Source: Scylla paramamosain (taxonomy: Eukaryota > Arthropoda > Malacostraca > Decapoda > Portunidae). Taken from it: a stretch of DNA of 64,000 nucleotides. The DNA lies in NCBI RefSeq assembly GCF_035594125.1, contig NW_026973671.1, forward strand, positions 213,501-277,500, written 5' to 3'. A model generated the notes under the pieces. It was not told the origin of the DNA, did not search any database, and saw only the letters and a list, made by a program, of their open reading frames with translations. Numbering within the stretch: the stretch's first letter is position 1; each line of letters begins with the position of its first letter. Shown here one piece after another: positions 10,581-27,900 of this stretch. The translations under genes were made by a program, and so were the position numbers.

Positions 10581-12901
10581 AACGATATAAACTTTAACAC
10601 ATGACATAATTTGTTCTTTGCATGTACCTTGACGGCAGAAGACACAGAACCGTCACACGTAAATGGTGAACCCAAATACATATAACTATCACAGTGTTCC
10701 ACTTTCATACTCGTACCACCTACACTAAACGGCTCCTTGTCTCCTAGCCCACCATTGATGACAAAAAATTTCGTCTTTGCACTGTTTATCCTCATACCAT
10801 ACTCTTTACAATATTCCTGTAATATCCTTAGCTTAATGTACATATTCTCCCTACTCGTTGATAATAATACTGTATCATCCATGAGCATTAAAATTTTTAA
10901 CCATTCTATAAATACTTCTGGTCTACACTTTTCTTTAACAGATCTGATTAACATATTGACAAACATTACAAACAAAAAGCAAGAGGTAGGGGATCCTTGT
11001 CTGACTCCCTGTGAGGCGCTCAATACTGCGGCACCGATAACACTTTCCGTGGTGCGATACATGGCCACCATAGCGGCCAGCATCACGGCCCCGCACCCCA
11101 AACCCTTCATCACAGTAAACAGAGTTTTCCTTGGAACGATGTCATACGCTTTCGAGAAATCTATAAATACCACAAACAACTTAATCTTCTTTAACCTGGC
11201 TGTGTTGGTAAGCAGCCTGAGCGTTACTATATGCTCTATACATCCACGCTTCTTCTGCGCCCCTGCTTGTTCCCTGTCTGGTTTGAACCACTGATTCAGG
11301 CGTTCACAAAGTACCATCTCATACAGTTTAGCTATAGAGTTAATGACGCTTATTCCACGATAGTTATCAGTGTTAGTCTTGTCACCTTTCTTAAATATTA
11401 CAAATACTTTTGCTCTAATCCATGCATAAGGGAACATAGCAGATGAAAAAATACAACTAAATAATGTGGCAATAGTAACAAGCCACTGGGGTGACATAAG
11501 TGAAAAAACTCCAGGAGGGATACCATCAGGCCCACATGCCTTGTTAACCTTCATCCTATTTATTTGATTTTGTACTTCTAGGGGAGAGATGGGTTCGTCA
11601 AGCACAGGAATATTAATATCTGTAGACAGATCTGATAAATAATTTTGAGTTTCTCGTGCAGGATTCAGTACTTTCTCAAAATGGTCCCTAAATTCTGCAT
11701 CACTTGGTAGATTACTATCACTATGCGTAGATGTACTATAGTTACCCTTCCAATCAATTGCCTTCCATACCCTCGCATCGTCATCATCCTCCATCAGCCT
11801 CTCCCATCTCCCTAACTCCATTCTACTGACAGGCGATACTTCCTCATTCAGTACAACACTACTCTTGGCATATGTATACAAAGTGTCCGAAAGGTTGTTA
11901 ACATAAGAATTCACATCATCATCTTGTATACATGGCATTTGTTGTGCTATATGTCTCACAAAATTCTCCTTATCAATCTCACAGAATCTTACAGGTTTTC
12001 TTACCAACCTTGATCTTCCTGCCGTTCCTAACAGAGCTGCGTGTCCACCAAGTGTGGACGCCCGTACACTAAGGTTATCTAGGTCTACCCCTGTGACATT
12101 CACTGTGGCAGTTATTGGGGCGTGGTCAGATGGAAGGTCGATACGTTGCATCACTGAAAAATCATTAATAGAGTCTAACAACTGTGGTGATACAATACAT
12201 ACATCAAACTCGGAAATCCATACATCACGCTTGCGGTACGTTTTGTCACTCACGAAATTATTCTTACATGTTTTCAGGTTGTTTAACACCAAAAGCTTGT
12301 TATTCATACAAATAGAAGACAACACTTCTGCATTGTCATTAGCAACATTGACATCATCATTTATATGTGGGTATGAATATGGGTGACTCTCTTGCTCTTG
12401 TACATATGGTAAAATTTCCCTCACTCTTTTGCCAAATCTTGCGTTCATATCTCCCATCATGATGTAACCATTACACATGTACTTGGCCTTGATTTTTCCT
12501 TGAATAGCAGCAAAAGACTCATGACTATAATACTGGGAATCACTTGGTGGTACATAGATGAAACCAAACAAAACACCATACATGTTTCGAAACTGTAACC
12601 ACACCTGATCATTAACACTGGTATCAACCTCGTAAACAAACGGGGCGATACAGTTTCTCACCAGCACCACTGTGCCTCCCCTGTTACTCGATTGTGTGGC
12701 CTTACTTCTAAAGGTTACATAACCGGGGAAATGCACATGCTCATTAGTTTTTACTTCATTTAGACCAATCACATCATAGTTGGCCAGCATTTGTCTAACA
12801 CTCATTTTCTCCATCTTAGTACGCACACTGTTTATATTCCAAGACATTATCTTTATCTGACTCACTTGCTGTGGATTATCTAAAAAAACAAAGGATTCCA
12901 A
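10565..12901 (-). pseudogene. L3 ORF2: endonuclease-reverse transcriptase, frameshifted
   Basis: This frame has 778 codons. The N-terminal third is an exonuclease-endonuclease-phosphatase (APE-type) nuclease. It shows SWNINSVR with Asn22, NEVKT with Glu49, a GDMNARFG strand and PSDHAPI as the Asp-His catalytic pair, so the active site looks complete. The second half is a reverse transcriptase with IFKKGDK, NYRGISV, VFIDFSKAYD, GVRQGSPTSCFLF and LMDDTVLL. The catalytic box reads LMDD where FADD or YADD is more usual. The two aspartates are kept, so it may be a family feature. The frame ends early because a run of six A (plus strand, 10577-10582) is one base too long compared with the frame that carries on below it. 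Confidence 0.88.
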
Positions 12902-13623
12902 CTATCAATTATCTCACCATCCTTGTACACTTTACGTTCTCTTGGATCAAGGCGGATAACGCACCCAACATTTTCTGGCTTCTCCTTCTCCTCTCTCTCA
13001 ACGTCTCGCAACCTCTTCCACTCCCTCCTGACGCTAGGGTGAACATCCTTCTTAATATAGATGGATTTGACATTATCTCCTGCATTCTTCAGACGATTGC
13101 TGTTCTCCAAGACGCGACTCCTTACATCCTTATCCGTCAGGGTCAGCAGTATAGGGCGAGACCTGCGGCTTTCTCCGTTGTTGGCTTCACGTCCCAACCT
13201 CCGGTGCGTTCCTCGGACGTCCTCGACACCAATTTTGTTCCATAGAACTTCTAACTTGTCTTCGTCGTTTGTAGCGCCTTCTAGTGACTCATTCTGCTCT
13301 GGTACGCCAAGGATGACTATGTTGTTCTCTCTTTCCTTCTTGTACACAGCTTCCAAAAACTGTTGCTGTGCGGCTATAATTCGTCCTTGCTTCTCAATTC
13401 TGGCCTCCATTTCAGTGAGTCTCTTGTTCACAACACTGTCAGGAGATGACAGCATAGCTTTCAGCTCATTTATTTCTTGCATTAATGAAGCAAACTGTCC
13501 AGTGATGGTATGGAGTTGTTCTTCTTCGTTGTATGACAAAATGCTGTCTATCAAGTCATCCTTATTTATTTGTTTAAGCTGATGTCTTTGTAATTTCCGT
13601 AATTCTGCTACTTGCCGGGCCAT
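12880..13623 (-). CDS. L3 ORF1: coiled-coil RNA-binding LINE protein
   Basis: An intact frame of 247 codons. Residues about 46-98 are a heptad-like, Glu/Lys/Leu-rich coiled coil, expected to multimerise. About 100-190 starts ENNIVILGVPE, which is the usual entry to the RRM-like domain of LINE ORF1 proteins. The C-terminal part is basic and charged. Such proteins coat the element's own RNA. The start codon is well supported: ATG at 13623-13621 lies in GCCACCATGG, an ideal Kozak context. The stop lies 19-22 bp inside ORF2. Absence of any disabling change suggests a young insertion. Confidence 0.85.
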   Translation of the reverse strand: MARQVAELRKLQRHQLKQINKDDLIDSILSYNEEEQLHTITGQFASLMQEINELKAMLSSPDSVVNKRLTEMEARIEKQGRIIAAQQQFLEAVYKKERENNIVILGVPEQNESLEGATNDEDKLEVLWNKIGVEDVRGTHRRLGREANNGESRRSRPILLTLTDKDVRSRVLENSNRLKNAGDNVKSIYIKKDVHPSVRREWKRLRDVEREEKEKPENVGCVIRLDPRERKVYKDGEIIDSWNPLFF

Positions 13624-13745
13624 GGTGGCGTTCAGCAGTTCGCCGCGTTTCTATGGCAACGGCGTCCTGACGTCACAACCCTTGTGCGCATGCGCAAACA
13701 AAGGGAAGGGATTTGAGGGAGGGTTTTGCCAGGCTGCTTGGATTC
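13624..13745 (-). promoter_or_regulatory. L3 5' UTR with promoter-like motif cluster
   Basis: Just upstream of ORF1 are three recognisable motifs within 50 bp: GTTTCTATGGCAAC at 13647-13660 (reverse complement GTTGCCATAGAAAC, an RFX X-box type site), TGACGTCA at 13668-13675 (a full CRE) and TGCGCATGCGCA at 13685-13696 (an NRF1-type palindrome). LINEs need an internal promoter in the 5' UTR, so the cluster is in the right place. Activity is inferred, not shown. Confidence 0.6.
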
Positions 13746-14548
13746 TTAACTTATTTTTAGACTAAGTCCCACTACTCCCTCAAAATTCTGCACACCACAA
13801 CAGGCAGTAGGACTTCACACACTTGCTTTTGTAGTTGCGTGGTCCAAATACTGGCAGAATACTTGAAAACAGCTTGAAAACTCAGGAGCTTGAGCTGCCT
13901 TGTTGTTTACAGTACAGGCTGGACACACACACACTGAGCAGCCGCCAGTCACCAGCCTCGACAAACTCCTTATCTTTCTTCCATCACGGAAATATCCCAT
14001 ATTTTTTTTCCACCTTTAAAGATTTTTCATCTGACTTGCACCACCAAAAAGTTTCCCATTAATCTTTTACCGTCAACAGTTTACCATCACCGAGTTTCTC
14101 CGGCTTTCAAAACCCCGTCATTTCTTGGCACTGGTCTTCACACTGTCCACACACTTCAGGCGCCCTTCCCTCCACGCCTGACTATTCTGTCACATGTAAA
14201 TATAAGGTTCATTGATAAACAAGTTACATTTAAGATCATGATCTCGAATCATGATGAATAACCAGGAAAGGTCGCTTGTTGCTCGCCGATTCCTATTTAC
14301 CAAGAGATTACGAGATTCGGTAAAATTAATGCAGAACTTTCCAGTCTGCAAGTCTGTAATCCTGCGGGGCTGCAACAGGTGCTCCAGGGGAGGCGGGGGA
14401 ACAGACTCTCGTTTTCTTTGCCTACCGTGCTGGAGCGGGAGGCAAGCGGGCGTCACTCCTCGAGGGATGAAAGGACACGTCTCTATTAACATGTCAAATT
14501 CTTGAGTGTAAGCGACGTGAGGAAATGATCGATTTGAGTTAACGTTTA
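13746..14548. other. Unassigned sequence
   Basis: Mixed-composition sequence with no recognisable protein. A few frames of 60-130 codons on both strands lack any family motif. Confidence 0.4.
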
Positions 14549-14550
14549 CA

Positions 14551-14582
<32 letters not shown>
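14549..14582. repeat. (AC)n microsatellite
   Basis: AC run with one AT step. Confidence 0.95.
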
Positions 14583-14662
14583 TCTGGAACGTAAACCAGG
14601 TAAAATCTCTAGGAGGCAGTCACCACACCACGCGTCACCTCAGCGCCAACCATTGCACCGAG
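14583..14662 (+). other. Candidate 5' exon ending at a splice donor
   Basis: CATTGCACCGAG|GTAAGTGG gives a near-consensus donor after 14662. The preceding 80 bp is C-rich and has no ATG-led frame through the junction, so it would be untranslated. No TATA box or other promoter support was seen. Confidence 0.25.

Positions 14663-16910
<2,248 letters not shown>

Positions 16911-16993
<83 letters not shown>
16911..16993. repeat. (TC)n microsatellite
   Basis: Perfect TC run, then degenerate CTAT/CTAC steps. A (TG)n patch lies at about 17071-17092. Confidence 0.96.
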
Positions 16994-16995
<2 letters not shown>

Positions 16996-17093
16996 ATTCA
17001 TCTATCCATTTATCAATCTACCTACCTATCTATCTTTTAATCTATATATCTAGCTTCGAGTATCTATCTATGTGTGTGTGTGTGTGTGTGTGC

Positions 17094-21059
<3,966 letters not shown>

Positions 21060-21179
21060 CATAGCGGTGTTGCTAGCTCTACAGCAAATTCCTTGTAAAT
21101 TTTTATAGGAAGGTCAGTGGGTGTGGTGGATCTTGGTTTAAATTTAAGTATTCTCTTAAAAAAACCCATCGCCTGGACA

Positions 21180-21180
<1 letters not shown>
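21060..21180 (-). mobile_element. L2-family LINE fragment next to J1
   Basis: The minus strand here (CCAGGCGATGGG..., TTTAAGAGAATACTTAAATT, CCTATAAAAATTTACAAGGA, AGCAACACCGCT) matches 40468-40590 inside the L2-family LINE. It is a 120-bp piece of that element's pre-RT coding region. J1 begins exactly where the similarity ends, which suggests that J1 inserted into or recombined with an L2 copy. Confidence 0.7.
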
Positions 21181-21850
<670 letters not shown>

Positions 21851-21872
21851 TTGTGTGACATCACCTTATGTT

Positions 21873-22334
21873 TCCTAACCTAAGCTAATCTCACTTAACC
21901 ACAGCTAACCACAAATAACCTTACCTAACATCATTTAAACATAGCTAAGGAAAACTAACCTTACATAACCTCATTTAACTACATTTAACCTCAAATAACT
22001 TTACCTAACCTCTTCTAACAACACCTAATCTTACCTAAGCAGAAATGTCTCACCTAACCACACCTAACATCACCTAAGTCACATAAACTCTGATCACATC
22101 AAACTCCACCGAAACACACCTACCCTGACCTAGCCACGTCTAACCACACCTAATCACATGTAACCTCACCTAACCACACCTATCCTCACCTAGCATGACC
22201 TAACTTTACCTAATCTAACTTAACCTCACCTAACTACACCAAACCTCACCTAACGTTAATTAACCACACTTAACCTCACCTAACATAAACTAACATTAAC
22301 TAACCTCAGCTAAATTCACCTAACCACACCTATA
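21873..22334. repeat. Telomere-like CCTAA/CCTCA array, segment A (CCTAA on plus)
   Basis: Degenerate 5- and 10-bp periodic repeat dominated by CCTAAC and CTCACCTAAC, with variants such as CCACACCTAA. CCTAA is the C-strand of the arthropod telomere repeat TTAGG. Confidence 0.9.
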
Positions 22335-22366
22335 GTCTTTGCATCCACGCCTATACATCTATACAT

Positions 22367-24962
22367 CTTTGACTACTTAACTTCCAAAGTGGAGAACATT
22401 CTGACCCTCTTTCCTTTTGCAGAGATCTCCATTCTTGGAGACTTCAATGTTCACCACCAGCTTTGGCTTTCCTCTCCCTTCACTGACCATCCTGGTGAAC
22501 TAGCCTACAACTTTGCTATCCTCCACGACCTAGAGCAATTGGTGCAACACCCTACTCGTATTCCTGACCATCTTGGAGATACGCCCAATATTCTTGATCT
22601 TTTCCTGACCTCTAATCCTTCTGATTATGCTGTCACCCTTTCTTCTCCGTTGGGCTCCTCCGATCACAATCTCATATCTGTATCTTCTTCTATCGCTCAA
22701 ATACCTCCTCAGGATCCCCCTAAGCCAAGGTGCCTCTGGCGTTTTGCCTCTGCTAGTTGGGGGGACCTGAGGAGGTATCTTGCTGATTTTCCTTGGAATG
22801 ACTACTGCTTCCGTGTCAGAGACCCGTCTTTGTGTGCTGAGCGCATAACAGAGGTGATAGTGTCTGGCAAAGAGGCGTACATTTCCCACTCTTTTTCTCG
22901 TCCTAAACCTTCTAAACCTTGGTTTAACACAGCTTGTTCTCGTGCTATACATAATAGAGAGGTGGCCCACAAAAGGTACTTAAGCCATCCATCACCAGAA
23001 TCTCATGCACTTTATATTTCTGCCCGGAACCATGCCAAGTCTGTTCTCCAACTAACCAAAAACTCCTTCATTAACAGAATATGTCAAAACCTTTCAAGAT
23101 CTAACTCCCCTCGTGATTTCTGGCATCTAGCCAAAAATATCTCCAATAACTTTGCTTCTTCTTCTTTCCCTCCTCTACTTCAACCAGATGGCACCACTGC
23201 TATCACATCTATTTCTAAAGCAGAACTCTTTGCTCAAACCTTTGCTAAAAATTCTACCTTGGACGATTCTGGGCTTGCTCCTCCACCCTCTGACTACTTC
23301 ATGCTACCTATTAAAATTCTTCGCAATGATGTTTTCCATGCCCTCGCTGGCCTAAACCCTCGGAAGGCTTATGGACCCGATGGGGTCCCTCCTATTGCTC
23401 TCTGAAACTGTGCCTCTGTGCTTGCACCTTGCCTATTCAAACTCTTTCAGCTCTGTCTGTCAACATCAACCTTTCCTTCTTGCTGAAAGTTTGCCTACAT
23501 TTAACCTGTTCCTTAAAGGGTGAACGCTCTAATCCCTCAAACTACCGTCTTATTGCTTTAATTTCCTGCTTATCTAAAGTTTATGAATCTATCCTCAATA
23601 GGAAGATTCTTAAACATCTATCACTTCACAACCTTCTATCTGATCGCCAGTATGGGTTCCGTCAAGGCCGCTCTACTGGTGATCTTCTGGCTTTCTTTAC
23701 TGAGTCTTGGTCATCCTCATTTAGAGATTTTGGTGAAACTTTTGCTGTTGCCTTGGACATATCAAAAGCTTTTGATAGAGTCTGGCACAAAGCTTTGATT
23801 TCCAAACTACCCTCGTACGGTTTCTATCCTTCTCTCTGTAACTTCATTTCCAGTTTCCTTTCTGACCGTTCTATTGCTGCTGTGGTAGACGGTCACTATT
23901 CTTCTCCTAAATCTATTAGCAGTGGTGTTCCTCAGGGTTCTGTCCTGTCACCCACTCTCTTCATATTATTCATTAATGATCTTCTAAACCAAACTTCTTG
24001 TCCTATCCACTCCTACGCTGATGATACCACCCTGCACTTTTCCACGTCTTTTCATAGACGTGCAACCCTTCAGGAGGTAAACATATCACGCAGGGAAGCC
24101 ACAGAACGCCTGACTTCTGATCTTTCTAAAATTTCTGATTGGGGCAGAGCAATCTTGCTATTGTCCAATGCCTCAAAAACTCAATTCTTCCATCTATCAA
24201 CTCGACACAGCCTTCTAGACAACTGTCCCCTCTTCTTCAATGACACTCAACTGTCCCCTTTTTTTTACACTGAACATCCTCGGTCTGTCCTTTACTTATA
24301 ATCTGAACTGGAAACATCTCATCTCTAGCTAAAACAGCTTCTATGAAGTTAGGTATTCTGAGACATCTCCGCCAGTTTTTCTCACCCCCCCAACTGCTAA
24401 CTCTGTACAAGGGCCTTATCCGTCCATGTATGGAGTATGCTTCACATGTCTGGGGGGGTTCCACTCATACTGCTCTTCTAGACAGGGTGAAATCAAAAGC
24501 TTTTCGTCTCATCAACTCCTGTCCTCTAACTAACTGTTTTCAGCCTCTCTCTCACCGCTGCAATGTTCCATATCTAGCTCTCTTCTACCGCTATTTTCAT
24601 GCTAACTGCTCTTCTGATCTTGCTAACTGCATGCCTCCTCTCCTTCCACGGCCTCGCTGCACAAGACTTTCTTCTTTCTCTCACCCCTATTCTGTCCACC
24701 TCTCTAACGCAAGAGTTAACCAGTATTCTCAATCATTCATCCCTTTCTCTGGTAAAATCTGGAACTCCCTGCCTGCTTCTGTATTTTGACCTTCCTATGA
24801 CTTGAATTCCTTCAAGAGGGAGGTTTCAAGACACTTATCCACCAATTTTTGACCACTTCTTAAACCCTTTTATGGGACTGGCATTTGAGTGTTTTTTTTT
24901 TTTTTATTAGATTTTTGTTGCCCTTGGCCAGTGTCCTTCCTACATAAAAAAAAAAAAAAAAA
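22367..24962 (+). mobile_element. J2: 5'-truncated jockey-like LINE inside the array
   Basis: Homology to J1 and J5 starts abruptly at CTTTGACTACTTAAC in the middle of the endonuclease and runs to the 3' end. An A tail of about 18 bases ends at 24962. 5' truncation plus poly-A is the classic product of incomplete target-primed reverse transcription. A non-repeat filler of about 32 bp (22335-22366) separates it from array segment A. Confidence 0.88.
22389..24789 (+). pseudogene. J2 endonuclease-RT remnant
   Basis: 22389-23405 has [16 protein letters not shown], the linker and [13 protein letters not shown]. It ends where a CGA arginine codon seen in J5 and J1 reads TGA (23402), a CpG-type decay. 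23429-24301 is the RT core with DISKAFDRVWHK, SGVPQGSVLSPTLF and HSYADDTTLHFS, so the catalytic motifs survive. 24343-24789 is the C-terminal region after a further shift near 24300. Confidence 0.85.
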
Positions 24963-24980
24963 TACTCGTTTATCGTCTCC

Positions 24981-27900
24981 AAACCTCAAATAACTTAAAT
25001 TCACTTCACATAAGTTCCTAATCTCACCTAATCACACTACACTCAACCTCACCTAATGACATTTAATCACATATAACCTCACCAAATTTCATCTAACCAT
25101 ACCAATCTTCACCTAACCTCTCCTAACCTCAGCTAACCTTCCCTAACCTCACCTAACTCACCTTACATTACCTAACCTCTTATAACATCACTTAACCATA
25201 CCTAACACCTGATTTCAGCTAACCAAACTTAACAACACTTAAGAAAAAGTAACCTCACCTAGCTACACCTAACCTAAAGTTACCTAACTTCACCTATCCA
25301 CACCTAACATCACCTAACCTCACTTAACCACAGTTAACATCACATAACCTCACTTATCCTTACCTAACCTCACCTAACCACATGTAACATCAAATGACCT
25401 CACCAAACCTTACCTTACCTCACCTAACCTTAATTATACTCACTTAACCACACCTATTCTCACCTAACCTCAACTACCAAAACCTAACCTAATCTAACAA
25501 CACCTAACTACACCTAAACTCACCCGACCTCACTTAACCTCACCTAACCTTTACACATATTACAAAATCTAACATCACATAACCTTACCTAACCAGACCT
25601 AACATCAATTCACCTCACCTAACTTCCCAAGACCTTACCTGATATCTTTAAAATTCACCTAACCTAACCTTACCTGATTTAACCTCACCTAACCTTGCAT
25701 AACTTCATCTAACCTCAACTATCCTCAACTAACCACTCATAACATTACCTAACATCACCTAACCACAGCTAATCTCACTTAACCTCACCTTATCTCATCT
25801 ATCCTTATCTAAATATACCTAACCTCACATAAAATCACCTAATCTCATATAAGCTCACTTAACATGAAATATCCTATTCTAACCTAATCTAACCACACCT
25901 AACCTTACCTAACTTCACCTAACCAAAACTATACCTAACATTACCTATCCTCAACTAATATCAACTAACTTTACCTAACCTCACCTAATCTAAATTCAAC
26001 TAAATTAACTTCACTAACCTTCCATAACATCTCTTAACCACACTTCTCTTCATCTCTTATCCTCACTAACTACAGCTAACTTGAGCTAACCTTTCCTAAA
26101 CACACCTAATATTACCTAATCTCACCTAACTTCACATATGCTCACCTAACCACATCTAACCTCACTTAACCTCATCTAATAACATTTAACTTCACTTATC
26201 CTCTCCTAAAAACAAATAACCACACCTAACCTCACCTACCAATAACTAAACTCACATATGCTCACCTAACCTAACCTAACCTAAACTAACTTTACCTAAC
26301 CTTTCCTAAGCACAACTAACCACACCTAACATCACCTTACCTCACCTAATTTCACTTTACAACGCCTAACCTCACATAACCTCACCTAACCAAGCAAAAC
26401 CTTTCTTAACCTTATTAAGCACACCTAACCTCTTCTAAAATTACTTAAGCTCACAAAATCACAACTAAATACAACTAACCTCACTTAAATCTCTGAGCAG
26501 ACCTAACATCAGCTAACCTCACCTAACCTCACCTAACATCAACTAATCTCACTTCACCACACCTAAATACACCTAACCTCACATAACCACACCTAACCAC
26601 CTAACCTAAACTCTCCTGAACATGCAAAACCTTATCTAACCTCACCTGAACCCACCTAACCTCACATATACTCACCTAATAACACCTAACATCACTAACC
26701 TTAGCACACTTAACCTCATCTAACCACACTTAAACACACCCAACTCACCTAACTCACATAAACTCAGCTAACATCACTTAACCTCACCAAAACACATTTA
26801 ACCTCACCTAACCACACCTAACCTCTCCTAAACTCTCATGACCACACCTATCCATCCTTATCTCATTTAACCTCCCCTACTTTTTATCTAATCTTACTTA
26901 CCACACCTAACCTCACTTAACTTCACCTAAACTATCCTAAAAACACCTAATATTCCCTAATCTAATTTAATCACACCTAACCTCATCTAATCTTTCCCAA
27001 CTACATCTATCCATACCTAACCATACCTAATCCCACATAGCCTTTTGTAATCTCAGTTAACGTCACTTAATATCACCTAAAAACACAAAACCACACCTAA
27101 CCTCACCTAACCTCAGCGAACCTTAATATAACCTCATCTAACCATATGTAACCTCACTTAACGTCACATCACCTAACCACACCTAACTGCACCTAACCTC
27201 ACCTAGTCTCTCCTATCTTCACCTTAACTCATAACCTCAAATAATCACAAATAACGTCACCTAGCATAACCTACCCTCATCTAACCAAACCTAACCACAT
27301 GTAACCTCACCTAACCACATCAAACTACACTTAATCTTACCTAACCTCACCTAACCTCTCCTAACCACATTTAACCAATTTAACCTAATTTAACACCTCA
27401 TAACCTCTATAACCTCACTTAATTTATGCATACCTAACTTCATCTAACCTCACCTGACCTCACATAACCACAACTAACCTTACCTAACCTGTCTTAACCT
27501 CACATAACCGCACTTAATCTCATCTAAGTGGCCTAACCTTACATAATCAAAGCTAACCGAACCTAACCTCACCTAATATCATCTAACCAAACCTAACCAT
27601 ATGCAACCTCACCTAACCACAATTAACCACATCTAACCACACCTAACCACACCTAACCACATCCAAGTTAACATCAGCTAACATCACATAAGCCCACCTA
27701 ACCTCACCTATAACTCACCTATACCAAACCTACTATAACCTTACCTAGCCTCTCTTAAGTTCATCTAACCTCACATAATCTCTCTTAAGTCATCTAGTCT
27801 CACCTAATCACACCTGATCGCATCTAACCTCAACTAACATCATGTAACCATACCTAACCACATATAAGCTCACATAACCTAACTTAACCTCACCTAACCA

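Larger units (their letters stand above)
9527..13745 (-). mobile_element. L3: near-complete two-ORF LINE retrotransposon
   Basis: On the minus strand the order is a 5' UTR (about 13745-13624), ORF1 (13623-12880), ORF2 (12901 down to about 9790, with one frameshift) and a 3' UTR. An AATAAA signal at 9555-9550 comes just before the (TCTA)n tail at 9550-9527. ORF1 and ORF2 overlap by 22 bp in different frames, as in many non-LTR elements. The APE-type endonuclease at the ORF2 N terminus plus the reverse transcriptase place it in the APE-bearing LINE groups; the exact clade is not assigned. The 5' boundary is approximate and no target duplication was recognised. Confidence 0.85.
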
